Source: Lepidonotus clava (Eukaryota > Annelida > Polychaeta > Phyllodocida > Polynoidae). Taken from it: a stretch of 64,000 nt of DNA. The notes beneath the pieces were generated by a model. It ran no database searches, was not told the origin of the DNA, and worked only from the letters and a program-made list of their open reading frames with translations. Within the stretch, counting starts at the first letter, position 1; each line of letters opens with the position of its first letter. Positions 43,479-52,811 of the stretch are shown here, in pieces. The translations under genes and the position numbers were made by a program. The stretch spans positions 11,870,001 to 11,934,000 of the forward strand of contig OW387133.1 in NCBI GenBank assembly GCA_936440205.1, read 5' to 3'.

Positions 43479-43922
43479 ATGTCACTGGTACCTTTGGGTC
43501 TCGATATAGAAGCATGGACTCGTGCCACTCGACCCTCATCCGAAAGCAGTTTGGCACCGTCTTCGGGATCAATGATGTTCACCGACACCAGCGGTCGCGA
43601 GAGGTTTCACGGCATACAGCATTACAGTGGAGGAGACAAGCCCAAGAAAGCAGTAGCTCAAAAGCTGGTCACGCCGATGCAAAGTGTTTTGGAGCGAACC
43701 AAGGAACGAGAACAGATGTCTGATGCTCCAAATGACAATAACGTTTCACTGAACGTGGCAGCTGTGTCCAAGACCAAGTCGAAAAAGCCTAAAAGGTCAG
43801 TCGCCAGCAGTATAAAACGATTGAAGACGACTCGGTTACGTCAGTCTAAGTCGAGAAGCGGTCCGGGCAAGACCTCCAACACTACCAAGACCTCCAAGAC
43901 TTCGGCGACCAAGAAGCATTAA
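43479..43922 (+). CDS. Basic Ser/Lys-rich protein, arm 1
   Basis: 147 residues from ATG (MSLVPLGLDIEAW). An ordered start is followed by a tail very rich in Lys, Arg, Ser and Thr (KTKSKKPKRSVASSIKRLK, TKTSKTSATKKH). The composition is like adenovirus-type core or cement proteins (pVII, pX, pVI), which bind DNA in the virion. It lies between penton and major capsid genes, fitting a virion protein. No specific family can be claimed. Confidence 0.5.
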   Translation: MSLVPLGLDIEAWTRATRPSSESSLAPSSGSMMFTDTSGRERFHGIQHYSGGDKPKKAVAQKLVTPMQSVLERTKEREQMSDAPNDNNVSLNVAAVSKTKSKKPKRSVASSIKRLKTTRLRQSKSRSGPGKTSNTTKTSKTSATKKH

Positions 43923-43924
43923 CC

Positions 43925-45241
43925 ATGCAGGACTTTAAGTTTTCCGAGGTCCAGGAAGGGTTTTCTGATAAACTGGCCGTGTTTGACCCACCCAAGCAAG
44001 AGACGGCCATCTTGGAAAACGAGAGAATGCGCTACTACCCCAAGGCAGCCATTAGCCAAGGCTCTCCAATCAGCTTTTTGATTGAAGGGCAGGGGGGGTA
44101 TATAGACGGTGCCAATACCACCATGACGGTCAGCATGAAGATTGTGACCGACAAGGACGAAGCCGTCACGCCGGCGAACAAAGTCGCGTTGACCAACTTG
44201 CCTCTGCATTCCATCTTCAGCCAAGTGACCGTGGCGCTAAATGGTACCGAGGTCAATCCTGATTTGGGTAATCTATATTCTCAAAGTCAGTTTCTAAAAA
44301 TGCTGCTCACTGAAACAGGAGAGTTTAAAGACACCATTGGACGCAACCGAGGCTTCTTTAAGGACACGGCCGGGGAAACGGGAACCACGGACCCCGCATC
44401 GGTTACAGACGCCAACAACGGATTGAACGCGAGACACGACCTGACAAAGAAAGGAGACGTTGTGACGTTCACCGGTCCCATCGGTTTGGATTTCCTGGAA
44501 TCCTGCAACCGGTATCTGATAAACGGTGTGAGCATTTCTCTCACCTTTTACCAGAGCAGCGATGCTTTCCGACTCTTGGCCGCAGACAGTGAGACCAAGT
44601 ATAAGTTGGTGCTGACCAACATGTACCTGTCGGTCTGCAGTGTCAAGTTGAGGCCTGAAATCCTCATCCGACATTCGCAGCTGCTGGCCGACGACAAGTC
44701 GGCCCTGTATGCCTATCCCAGGACCTGCATGCGATCTCACGTGATTCCCAAAGGCGCCAACCAGTTTGACATATCCCAAGTGTTGTCCGACCGCGTGCCT
44801 AGCCTGCTGGTGGTTGGATTCGTGGATGCAAATAGCTTTGCAGGATCGCTGGAAAAGAACCCTTACCATTACGAGCCGATGGAATGTAACTACGCCAGCT
44901 TCAGTGTGAACAGTCGCATGGTCCCCTCTCGGCCTTACACGCCTTCCTTTGGCACGAAAGACTTTGCGGAGGAGTATGCCGCCCTTCAAAGTTTAAGTGG
45001 TGGTAAAGGAAACGCGTTGAGCATGGACGATTTTGCCGATGGGAGCAGTCTGTTTGTCTTCAATGTCCAACATCACCTCAACCTGGAGGACGGGGTGTAC
45101 CCAGTCATTCACAAGGGTAACACTAGGCTAGAAGTCCGTTTCAAAAAGAACTTGACCTCTTCCGCAGTCGCGATTCTCTATATGCAGACCCCAGGGTTCT
45201 ACAGCATCAGCGAAGCGCGTAACGTCACTGTTCAGTACTAA
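43925..45241 (+). CDS. Major-capsid-like protein (F54H12.2 family), arm 1
   Basis: 438 residues from ATG in context ACCATGC, two bases after the previous stop. It resembles the animal family annotated as 'F54H12.2-like', now understood as the double jelly-roll hexon of Polintons and adintoviruses. Recognisable parts are FLIEGQGGYIDGANTTMTVS, PLHSIFSQVTVALNGTEV (a highly typical block), SQFLKMLL and a C-terminal YRP-like Tyr/Pro-rich region. It would form the capsid shell. AATAAA about 20 bp after the stop (45262-45267) is a plausible poly(A) signal. Confidence 0.8.
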   Translation: MQDFKFSEVQEGFSDKLAVFDPPKQETAILENERMRYYPKAAISQGSPISFLIEGQGGYIDGANTTMTVSMKIVTDKDEAVTPANKVALTNLPLHSIFSQVTVALNGTEVNPDLGNLYSQSQFLKMLLTETGEFKDTIGRNRGFFKDTAGETGTTDPASVTDANNGLNARHDLTKKGDVVTFTGPIGLDFLESCNRYLINGVSISLTFYQSSDAFRLLAADSETKYKLVLTNMYLSVCSVKLRPEILIRHSQLLADDKSALYAYPRTCMRSHVIPKGANQFDISQVLSDRVPSLLVVGFVDANSFAGSLEKNPYHYEPMECNYASFSVNSRMVPSRPYTPSFGTKDFAEEYAALQSLSGGKGNALSMDDFADGSSLFVFNVQHHLNLEDGVYPVIHKGNTRLEVRFKKNLTSSAVAILYMQTPGFYSISEARNVTVQY

Positions 45242-45261
45242 CCATGTGTGATGGACTAGTA

Positions 45262-45267
45262 ATAAAA
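45262..45267 (+). terminator. Poly(A) signal after the capsid gene, arm 1
   Basis: AATAAA about 20 bp behind the capsid ORF, followed by a T/G-rich stretch (gtttgtgtttttgtttt), the usual downstream element. Its mirror at 47881-47886 serves arm 2. Confidence 0.55.
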
Positions 45268-45618
45268 ACCTGTGAACCACAACTGTTTGTGTTTTTGTTT
45301 TCTGCTTTTTCTCCGGCCGGCCGCGGAAGACATTGCCCAGAACGCGCAATCGGGCACCCCACAACCCTTAGTGCCCTAGGGTTGGGCCGATGCCCAAGAG
45401 TATGACGTAAGACAATAGATGAGGTCTTGAACTTACATTTTATTTGTATGGGGAAGTGGGTATAAAAGTAGTAGTAATATGGGAACACAGCTTTGTCTAC
45501 ATGGGTCCAGTCGTAGTTCAGAGTTATAACACCAGTGGCGCCACCAGCAACTTTATTTTTACTATGGACTTAGTAGGAATACTTGAGTTTTACTATTCAA
45601 CACTAGGTGGCAGCACCA

Positions 45619-45752
45619 GGTGATGAGTCATGGCTTGACTTGAATAATAGTTTAGTGTTTTTCCGCTAGGTAATGCCACCTTTCAGTCTCATAGTTCCAG
45701 TCTAAGGCCCTAGGTGGCAGAACCATTGAGCTACTACTGACCGATGACAGCT
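45619..45752. repeat. Polinton inner/outer direct repeat, inner copy (arm 1)
   Basis: Diverged copy of 39908-40042 in the same orientation, here 800-940 bp from the dyad centre. Confidence 0.8.
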
Positions 45753-45769
45753 GGATTCAAAGTAACAAT

Positions 45770-46500
45770 TTGAAACGGGTAGTAAACTAAAGATATCTCC
45801 CTATGTATTCAAACATCAGTGGGGCTCCAACAACCCTAAGCTACTCGTTCCCTATTCCACCATCAGTGGAAAGCCCCGAGTCATAATTTGAAACGGGTAG
45901 TAAACTAAAGATATCTCCCTATGTATTCAACCATCAGTGGGGTTCCAACAACCCTAAGCTACTCGTTCCCTATTCCCCCATCAGTGGAAAGCCCCGAGTC
46001 ATAATTTGAAACGGGTAGTAAACTAAAGATATCTCCCTATGTATTCAACCATCAGTGGGGCTCCAACAACCCTAAGCTACTCGTTCCCTATTCCACCATC
46101 AGTGAAAAGGGGGGAAAACAAGTCCCAATTTGAAACGGGTAGTAAACTAAAGATATCTCCCTATGTATTCAACCATCAGTGGGGCTCCAACAACCCTAAG
46201 CTACTCGTTCCCTATTCCACCATCAGTGAAAAGGGGGGAAAACAAGTCCCAATTTGAAACGGGTAGTAAACTAAAGATATCTCCCTATGTATTCAACCAT
46301 CAGTGGGGCTCCAACAACCCTAAGCTACTCGTTCCCTATTCCACCATCAGTGAAAAGGGGGAAAAACAAGTCCCAATTTGAAATGGGTAGTAAACTAAAA
46401 ATATCTCCCTATGTATTCAACCATCAGTGGGGCTCCAACAACCCTAAGTTACTAAGTTTCCACCGCCACATTTTGAAATGGGTAGTAATCTAAAGAGTGG
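45770..46500. repeat. 118/124-bp tandem array, arm 1
   Basis: Units begin ttgaaacgggtagtaaactaa at 45770, 45888, 46006, 46130, 46254 and 46378, with a partial seventh near 46475. The first spacings are 118 bp and the later ones 124, because the unit tail changes from 'ggaaagccccgagtcat' to 'gaaaaggggg(g)aaaacaagtccc'. Short ORFs over the array are artefacts. Confidence 0.9.
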
Positions 46501-46528
46501 AAAGCCCCAAGTCACAAATCAGGATTTC

Positions 46529-46619
46529 ACTCCAGAGCCGAGCCTCTGGAGTCGGGACCTTATAGGGGGAGTTGGATGGTAGGGGTGTGGTCCCGACTCC
46601 AGAGGCTCGGCTCTGGAGT
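46529..46619. repeat. Dyad centre of the palindromic Polinton
   Basis: A local hairpin ACTCCAGAG-ccgagc-CTCTGGAGT (46529-46552) ends arm 1, its copy starts arm 2 (46596-46619), and the unique 29-bp spacer (46560-46588) lies between. The large palindrome and the two small hairpins are centred here. Confidence 0.85.
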
Positions 46620-46647
46620 GAAATCCTGATTTGTGACTTGGGGCTTT

Positions 46648-47379
46648 CCACTCTTTAGATTACTACCCATTTCAAAATGTGGCGGTGGAAACTTAGTAAC
46701 TTAGGGTTGTTGGAGCCCCACTGATGGTTGAATACATAGGGAGATATTTTTAGTTTACTACCCATTTCAAATTGGGACTTGTTTTTCCCCCTTTTCACTG
46801 ATGGTGGAATAGGGAACGAGTAGCTTAGGGTTGTTGGAGCCCCACTGATGGTTGAATACATAGGGAGATATCTTTAGTTTACTACCCGTTTCAAATTGGG
46901 ACTTGTTTTCCCCCCTTTTCACTGATGGTGGAATAGGGAACGAGTAGCTTAGGGTTGTTGGAGCCCCACGGATGGTTGAATACATAGGGAGATATCTTTA
47001 GTTTACTACCCGTTTCAAATTGGGACTTGTTTTCCCCCCTTTTCACTGATGGTGGAATAGGGAACGAGTAGCTTAGGGTTGTTGGAGCCCCACTGATGGT
47101 TGAATACATAGGGAGATATCTTTAGTTTACTACCCGTTTCAAATTATGACTCGGGGCTTTCCACTGATGGGGGAATAGGGAACGAGTAGCTTAGGGTTGT
47201 TGGAACCCCACTGATGGTTGAATACATAGGGAGATATCTTTAGTTTACTACCCGTTTCAAATTATGACTCGGGGCTTTCCACTGATGGTGGAATAGGGAA
47301 CGAGTAGCTTAGGGTTGTTGGAGCCCCACTGATGTTTGAATACATAGGGAGATATCTTTAGTTTACTACCCGTTTCAAA
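46648..47379. repeat. 118/124-bp tandem array, arm 2
   Basis: Inverted copy of the arm 1 array with the same order of 118- and 124-bp units and one or two substitutions. Confidence 0.9.
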
Positions 47380-47906
47380 TTGTTACTTTGAATCCAGCTG
47401 TCATCGGTCAGTAGTAGCTCAATGGTGCTGCCACCTAGGGCCTTAGACTGGAACTATGAGACTGAAAGGTGGCATTACCTAGCGGAAAAACACTAAACTA
47501 TTATTCAAGTCAAGCCATGACTCATCACCTGGTGCTGCCACCTAGTGTTGAATAGTAAAACTCAAGTATTCCTACTAAGTCCATAGTAAAAATAAAGTTG
47601 CTGGTGGCGCCACTGGTGTTATAACTCTGAACTACGACTGGACCCATGTAGACAAAGCTGTGTTCCCATATTACTACTACTTTTATACCCACTTCCCCAT
47701 ACAAATAAAATGTAAGTTCAAGACCTCATCTATTGTCTTACGTCATACTCTTGGGCATCGGCCCAACCCTAGGGCACTAAGGGTTGTGGGGTGCCCGATT
47801 GCGCGTTCTGGGCAATGTCTTCCGCGGCCGGCCGGAGAAAAAGCAGAAAACAAAAACACAAACAGTTGTGGTTCACAGGTTTTTATTACTAGTCCATCAC
47901 ACATGG

Positions 47907-49223
47907 TTAGTACTGAACAGTGACGTTACGCGCTTCGCTGATGCTGTAGAACCCTGGGGTCTGCATATAGAGAATCGCGACTGCGGAAGAGGTCAAGTTC
48001 TTTTTGAAACGGACTTCTAGCCTAGTGTTACCCTTGTGAATGACTGGGTACACCCCGTCCTCCAGGTTGAGGTGATGTTGGACATTGAAGACAAACAGAC
48101 TGCTCCCATCGGCAAAATCGTCCATGCTCAACGCGTTTCCTTTACCACCACTTAAACTTTGAAGGGCGGCATACTCCTCCGCAAAGTCTTTCGTGCCAAA
48201 GGAAGGCGTGTAAGGCCGAGAGGGGACCATGCGACTGTTCACACTGAAGCTGGCGTAGTTACATTCCATCGGCTCGTAATGGTAAGGGTTCTTTTCCAGC
48301 GATCCTGCAAAGCTATTTGCATCCACGAATCCAACCACCAGCAGGCTAGGCACGCGGTCGGACAACACTTGGGATATGTCAAACTGGTTGGCGCCTTTGG
48401 GAATCACGTGAGATCGCATGCAGGTCCTGGGATAGGCATACAGGGCCGACTTGTCGTCGGCCAGCAGCTGCGAATGTCGGATGAGGATTTCAGGCCTCAA
48501 CTTGACACTGCAGACCGACAGGTACATGTTGGTCAGCACCAACTTATACTTGGTCTCACTGTCTGCGGCCAAGAGTCGGAAAGCATCGCTGCTCTGGTAA
48601 AAGGTGAGAGAAATGCTCACACCGTTTATCAGATACCGGTTGCAGGATTCCAGGAAATCCAAACCGATGGGACCGGTGAACGTCACAACGTCTCCTTTCT
48701 TTGTCAGGTCGTGTCTCGCGTTCAATCCGTTGTTGGCGTCTGTAACCGATGCGGGGTCCGTGGTTCCCGTTTCCCCGGCCGTGTCCTTAAAGAAGCCTCG
48801 GTTGCGTCCAATGGTGTCTTTAAACTCTCCTGTTTCAGTGAGCAGCATTTTTAGAAACTGACTTTGAGAATATAGATTACCCAAATCAGGATTGACCTCG
48901 GTACCATTTAGCGCCACGGTCACTTGGCTGAAGATGGAATGCAGAGGCAAGTTGGTCAACGCGACTTTGTTCGCCGGCGTGACGGCTTCGTCCTTGTCGG
49001 TCACAATCTTCATGCTGACCGTCATGGTGGTATTGGCACCGTCTATATACCCCCCCTGCCCTTCAATCAAAAAGCTGATTGGAGAGCCTTGGCTAATGGC
49101 TGCCTTGGGGTAGTAGCGCATTCTCTCGTTTTCCAAGATGGCCGTCTCTTGCTTGGGTGGGTCAAACACGGCCAGTTTATCAGAAAACCCTTCCTGGACC
49201 TCGGAAAACTTAAAGTCCTGCAT
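47907..49223 (-). CDS. Major-capsid-like protein, arm 2
   Basis: Inverted copy of 43925-45241, giving the same 438-residue protein. Its stop is followed on the minus strand by the mirrored AATAAA. Confidence 0.8.
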   Translation of the reverse strand: MQDFKFSEVQEGFSDKLAVFDPPKQETAILENERMRYYPKAAISQGSPISFLIEGQGGYIDGANTTMTVSMKIVTDKDEAVTPANKVALTNLPLHSIFSQVTVALNGTEVNPDLGNLYSQSQFLKMLLTETGEFKDTIGRNRGFFKDTAGETGTTDPASVTDANNGLNARHDLTKKGDVVTFTGPIGLDFLESCNRYLINGVSISLTFYQSSDAFRLLAADSETKYKLVLTNMYLSVCSVKLRPEILIRHSQLLADDKSALYAYPRTCMRSHVIPKGANQFDISQVLSDRVPSLLVVGFVDANSFAGSLEKNPYHYEPMECNYASFSVNSRMVPSRPYTPSFGTKDFAEEYAALQSLSGGKGNALSMDDFADGSSLFVFNVQHHLNLEDGVYPVIHKGNTRLEVRFKKNLTSSAVAILYMQTPGFYSISEARNVTVQY

Positions 49224-49225
49224 GG

Positions 49226-49669
49226 TTAATGCTTCTTGGTCGCCGAAGTCTTGGAGGTCTTGGTAGTGTTGGAGGTCTTGCCCGGACCGCTTCTCGACTT
49301 AGACTGACGTAACCGAGTCGTCTTCAATCGTTTTATACTGCTGGCGACTGACCTTTTAGGCTTTTTCGACTTGGTCTTGGACACAGCTGCCACGTTCAGT
49401 GAAACGTTATTGTCATTTGGAGCATCAGACATCTGTTCTCGTTCCTTGGTTCGCTCCAAAACACTTTGCATCGGCGTGACCAGCTTTTGAGCTACTGCTT
49501 TCTTGGGCTTGTCTCCTCCACTGTAATGCTGTATGCCGTGAAACCTCTCGCGACCGCTGGTGTCGGTGAACATCATTGATCCCGAAGACGGTGCCAAACT
49601 GCTTTCGGATGAGGGTCGAGTGGCACGAGTCCATGCTTCTATATCGAGACCCAAAGGTACCAGTGACAT
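49226..49669 (-). CDS. Basic Ser/Lys-rich protein, arm 2
   Basis: Inverted copy of 43479-43922 with the same predicted 147 residues; the apparent longer frame starts at a non-ATG codon upstream. Confidence 0.5.
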   Translation of the reverse strand: MSLVPLGLDIEAWTRATRPSSESSLAPSSGSMMFTDTSGRERFHGIQHYSGGDKPKKAVAQKLVTPMQSVLERTKEREQMSDAPNDNNVSLNVAAVSKTKSKKPKRSVASSIKRLKTTRLRQSKSRSGPGKTSNTTKTSKTSATKKH

Positions 49670-49677
49670 GACGGAGT

Positions 49678-50100
49678 TTAAACTGGACGCAGGTGAAGTG
49701 TACACTTTGTGATCCCCTCGTCAAATGAGGGAACTTTTCCTTTGTCGAGCCTTAAATACACGTGAATCGAGTCGATCCGCTCTCGAGCCACTCTCATGTA
49801 GTAGGGTGGATTATAAAATGCCACGTTGTTTTTCACCGTCTTCAGCTGAGCCGTTTTGAGTATGGGGTGTGTGGATCCCTGCTCGTAGGACGTCTCGATC
49901 AAATTACAATACACGTGCAACCGATCGGCTCGTTTCACCGACGAGCTGTTCTTGGTGATAATGCTCAGGTCGCAAAGACCACACTCCCACCGAGCTTCGC
50001 GATCCAAGTACAGCGGGGAAGGCAGGGTGACTATGAAATCAGTAGCCGTGTTGTCTGCCTGTATTTTGAGGCTGTCGTCCGAACTCAGGAAGAGATACAT
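49678..50100 (-). CDS. Penton-like minor capsid protein, arm 2
   Basis: Inverted copy of 43048-43470. It differs from arm 1 by one residue near the start of the protein, showing that the two arms are separate sequences rather than one sequence assembled twice. Confidence 0.6.
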   Translation of the reverse strand: MYLFLSSDDSLKIQADNTATDFIVTLPSPLYLDREARWECGLCDLSIITKNSSSVKRADRLHVYCNLIETSYEQGSTHPILKTAQLKTVKNNVAFYNPPYYMRVARERIDSIHVYLRLDKGKVPSFDEGITKCTLHLRPV

Positions 50101-50114
50101 GACACGTCTGTCCC

Positions 50115-51293
50115 TCACGACTGCTCAAACTGGACTAAGTCGCTTTCGGGGATGTAACTATTATATGAGTCGTTCCACCCCAACCATTTCACCAGGACTT
50201 CCTTTCGCCTAGCATTCCTCGGACCCGTTGTCCGTCTCTTGATGACACGTTCCACCTCGTATTGGGTGTTCTCGTCGACCACCACACGCTGTAGTTCGGG
50301 TGTGTAAAACCAGCCCTCGATCGGTTCGTTTTGCCAATTCTTGAGCTTGTACATTTGATACCCTTGACTCATCTTGCGTCCAGTGATCGTGTAGATCATC
50401 TTTCCCCATCTCTCCGAATAGGCCCTGTCAAACGGCTTGCTCAAGTAGGACGCTTTGACTCGATCTCCAGGGTCAAATTGGAAAGGTAGGTTTGGTCCCG
50501 TGGCCGTGGCCGAATCGTTGCGCTTGTACTGGTGATGCCAAAGCGTGTTTTTGTCCGTGACACACATGGCTTCCAGGGGCGAAGTACCCAGGGATCGATG
50601 CTTGGACAAATTGTAGGCCTCCGTGACACCTTCCAGCCGTGACACCCAATCAAAACTATGCTTGCCTTTGAATAGTCGGCCGATTCGCATGCGTATACTC
50701 CTGATGACTCTTTCGGCTAGTGACGCTTTTGTTTCGTTGTTGGTGAGGAAATGGTGTATTTTCTTGGACAGGAAGTACCCTTTCATAACGCTGTTGACAA
50801 ACTCACTTCCCCGATCAGTACGAATGGTTCTGGGTTCTTCGTTGAATCTGAAAATGTCCTCGAACGCCACTTTCACATCGCCTCCCCTCAATGCTTTCAA
50901 GGGTCTGGTAATGAGATGACGAGTCAACACGTCGATGCATACCAGGATGTATCCATAGTCATCGTTGTACTTTCTCACTCCATTCATGTTCAACGTGTCC
51001 ACCTCCCACTGGGCATCCTTGTCATTTACAATCACCCTGGGTCTGGGAAACCTCTTCCGCGCTGGTCGGAATGTGTTGTAAGCCTCTTGTTTTTGCAGCC
51101 ATTCCCGAACTCTTTTCAGACTGATGGCATGTTTTGCCTCTGCTCGAACAGCATTGTATACAGCCACTGCCCCAGCAAATCCTGCTGGATGGCGGGTGTC
51201 GTAATAAATGGATTTCAGGTAGTCTTCGACCTCATCGTCTGTAGCCGCTTTCCGTCCCTGCCGCTGTCCCCTTTCTTCCATCCTGTTTTCCAT
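50115..51293 (-). CDS. Polinton integrase with chromodomain, arm 2
   Basis: Inverted copy of 41855-43033 with the D,D,E core and C-terminal chromodomain unchanged. Confidence 0.9.
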   Translation of the reverse strand: MENRMEERGQRQGRKAATDDEVEDYLKSIYYDTRHPAGFAGAVAVYNAVRAEAKHAISLKRVREWLQKQEAYNTFRPARKRFPRPRVIVNDKDAQWEVDTLNMNGVRKYNDDYGYILVCIDVLTRHLITRPLKALRGGDVKVAFEDIFRFNEEPRTIRTDRGSEFVNSVMKGYFLSKKIHHFLTNNETKASLAERVIRSIRMRIGRLFKGKHSFDWVSRLEGVTEAYNLSKHRSLGTSPLEAMCVTDKNTLWHHQYKRNDSATATGPNLPFQFDPGDRVKASYLSKPFDRAYSERWGKMIYTITGRKMSQGYQMYKLKNWQNEPIEGWFYTPELQRVVVDENTQYEVERVIKRRTTGPRNARRKEVLVKWLGWNDSYNSYIPESDLVQFEQS

Positions 51294-51718
51294 GCCGTCT
51301 TCCAATCAGTTCGTGTCTGTCGCAATGGTCGCGGATTATGTCTTATAGGTGGGATGGTTTCGACGGATCTGTCCTCCTCTCTCACTCCCAATTGTACTTT
51401 TCGTTTCTTCTTTGCCGGTTCCCCGGGTGGGGGTGGGGGTAGCGGTGGTGGTGGTGACGGTCGTGATCTCAGTGGTGATCTCTGTTTTGGAGGTGGTGGT
51501 GGTGGCGGTGTGAGAGGCTCCTCTTCAGCTGGTTCAGGCTGTTGCTGCTTTGGTGGTGGTGCTGGCGGACGCCTTGGTGGAGGAGGTTGATTAGCTTCAC
51601 CAGTGCTTGTCTGGGCTTGACTCGGCTCAGTAGTCTTGCCGACCTTGGTTTGACCACCGTCTTCAATTTTTTTCAACCTAGTGTATTCTTCATACGACAC
51701 GGTAATGTACTTTTTCAT
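51215..51718 (-). CDS. Proline-rich ORF with NLS, arm 2
   Basis: Inverted copy of 41430-41933, identical in predicted protein including the KKKRKV motif. It overlaps the integrase frame in the same way. Confidence 0.6.
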   Translation of the reverse strand: MKKYITVSYEEYTRLKKIEDGGQTKVGKTTEPSQAQTSTGEANQPPPPRRPPAPPPKQQQPEPAEEEPLTPPPPPPPKQRSPLRSRPSPPPPLPPPPPGEPAKKKRKVQLGVREEDRSVETIPPIRHNPRPLRQTRTDWKTAWKTGWKKGDSGRDGKRLQTMRSKTT

Positions 51719-52041
51719 GATGACGGGGCCAGTAGACTGAGAAGTCGTACTTTGACAGACATCAAGATCATCAAGATTTTTTTGGCAAATTTTTGTACCA
51801 TCAACAAACGGCTTTTCACCTTCACGGCAAGGTTGGCAATCGCATCCACCACTTTTCTATACTTTGTCACCAAAGCCTTGGCCTTCTTTCCCAAGGGGAG
51901 TCTCTGCAAGTTGTAGAAGATTTCTCCCAGACAGTTGACTTGTTGATCTGATGCCGTCACCAACAAGGCCTCGCCCTGAACGTTGCTTCCTTTCAGGATG
52001 GCTTTTAAATAGTCACCACACTTGCTCAGCCTTGCTGACAT
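51715..52041 (-). CDS. Small conserved Polinton-type ORF, arm 2
   Basis: Inverted copy of 41107-41433 with the same 108-residue product. Confidence 0.6.
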   Translation of the reverse strand: MSARLSKCGDYLKAILKGSNVQGEALLVTASDQQVNCLGEIFYNLQRLPLGKKAKALVTKYRKVVDAIANLAVKVKSRLLMVQKFAKKILMILMSVKVRLLSLLAPSS

Positions 52042-52109
52042 GTCTCTGCAGTGTGCACTCTACGACAGACTGTCACGAAATGACGAAGCCTTCCTCCTGG
52101 ATTCTCCTT

Positions 52110-52811
52110 TTATAGATAGGAAATCAAATCCTCTCCTGGGAAAATGTTAGTGTGTATCCTCGATCTCAGTCGAGGGGGGTTCTCCACAGCCGCAGCACTC
52201 ATGACCGCTGGATGCAAGGATATAAGTTGGTATCCATAACGCCTTGTCAACACGCAGTCCTTGTAACTTTCTTTCATCACTACTCCTAGCCCCGTTTGAT
52301 CGGCCAAAATGTTTATTTGCCTCACGTCTCGGGGGTTACATAAGAGAAGGAAGTAATGACAGTTAATTGATATGTTTCGGGCACATTTCCCGCTCGAAAA
52401 TATATTTTGAGTTATGAAAATCACCGAAATTTGTTTGTGGTGCGAATATTTGGTAAAAAGATTCTGGGCATCCACACTCCGCACTACCTGCTCCATCAAG
52501 TCGTCCAACACCACCAAACAGTGCTGAGAGCCATCCGTGAAAGCATCCAAGTCTTCTTCTGTCGGGACGCCTCGGTGAAACGCCAATCCTGGAACATCCT
52601 TCCGCATCTCGTTATACAAAGGTTGGTCGACACTCATGCAATACATCACCTTCCTTATGGGACGGGTATACATAATGTCTTTGTGCTTCAATATCTTGTG
52701 CACCAGTGTGGTTTTCCCACTGCTTGACACTCCAGCCACCATAACATTACAAGGAGCCCTGAGTCCTGGAAATACAGGACCTTCTACATTCTCCAGGTAT
52801 CCTTCAGACAT
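52110..52811 (-). CDS. Polinton packaging ATPase, arm 2
   Basis: Inverted copy of 40337-41038. Walker A and B are unchanged. It is transcribed from the right terminus toward the centre, so the two arms' gene sets converge. Confidence 0.88.
   Translation of the reverse strand: MSEGYLENVEGPVFPGLRAPCNVMVAGVSSSGKTTLVHKILKHKDIMYTRPIRKVMYCMSVDQPLYNEMRKDVPGLAFHRGVPTEEDLDAFTDGSQHCLVVLDDLMEQVVRSVDAQNLFTKYSHHKQISVIFITQNIFSSGKCARNISINCHYFLLLCNPRDVRQINILADQTGLGVVMKESYKDCVLTRRYGYQLISLHPAVMSAAAVENPPRLRSRIHTNIFPGEDLISYL

Noticed and set aside
44294-44989. 231-codon minus-strand ORF inside the capsid gene (and mirror at 48159-48854)
   Set aside because: Lies wholly within the well-supported capsid ORF; composition is that of a reverse-frame shadow.
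46039-47109. Repeated 68-72-codon ORFs near the dyad
   Set aside because: They are the tandem DNA repeat read in frame; unit length rather than protein constraint explains them.
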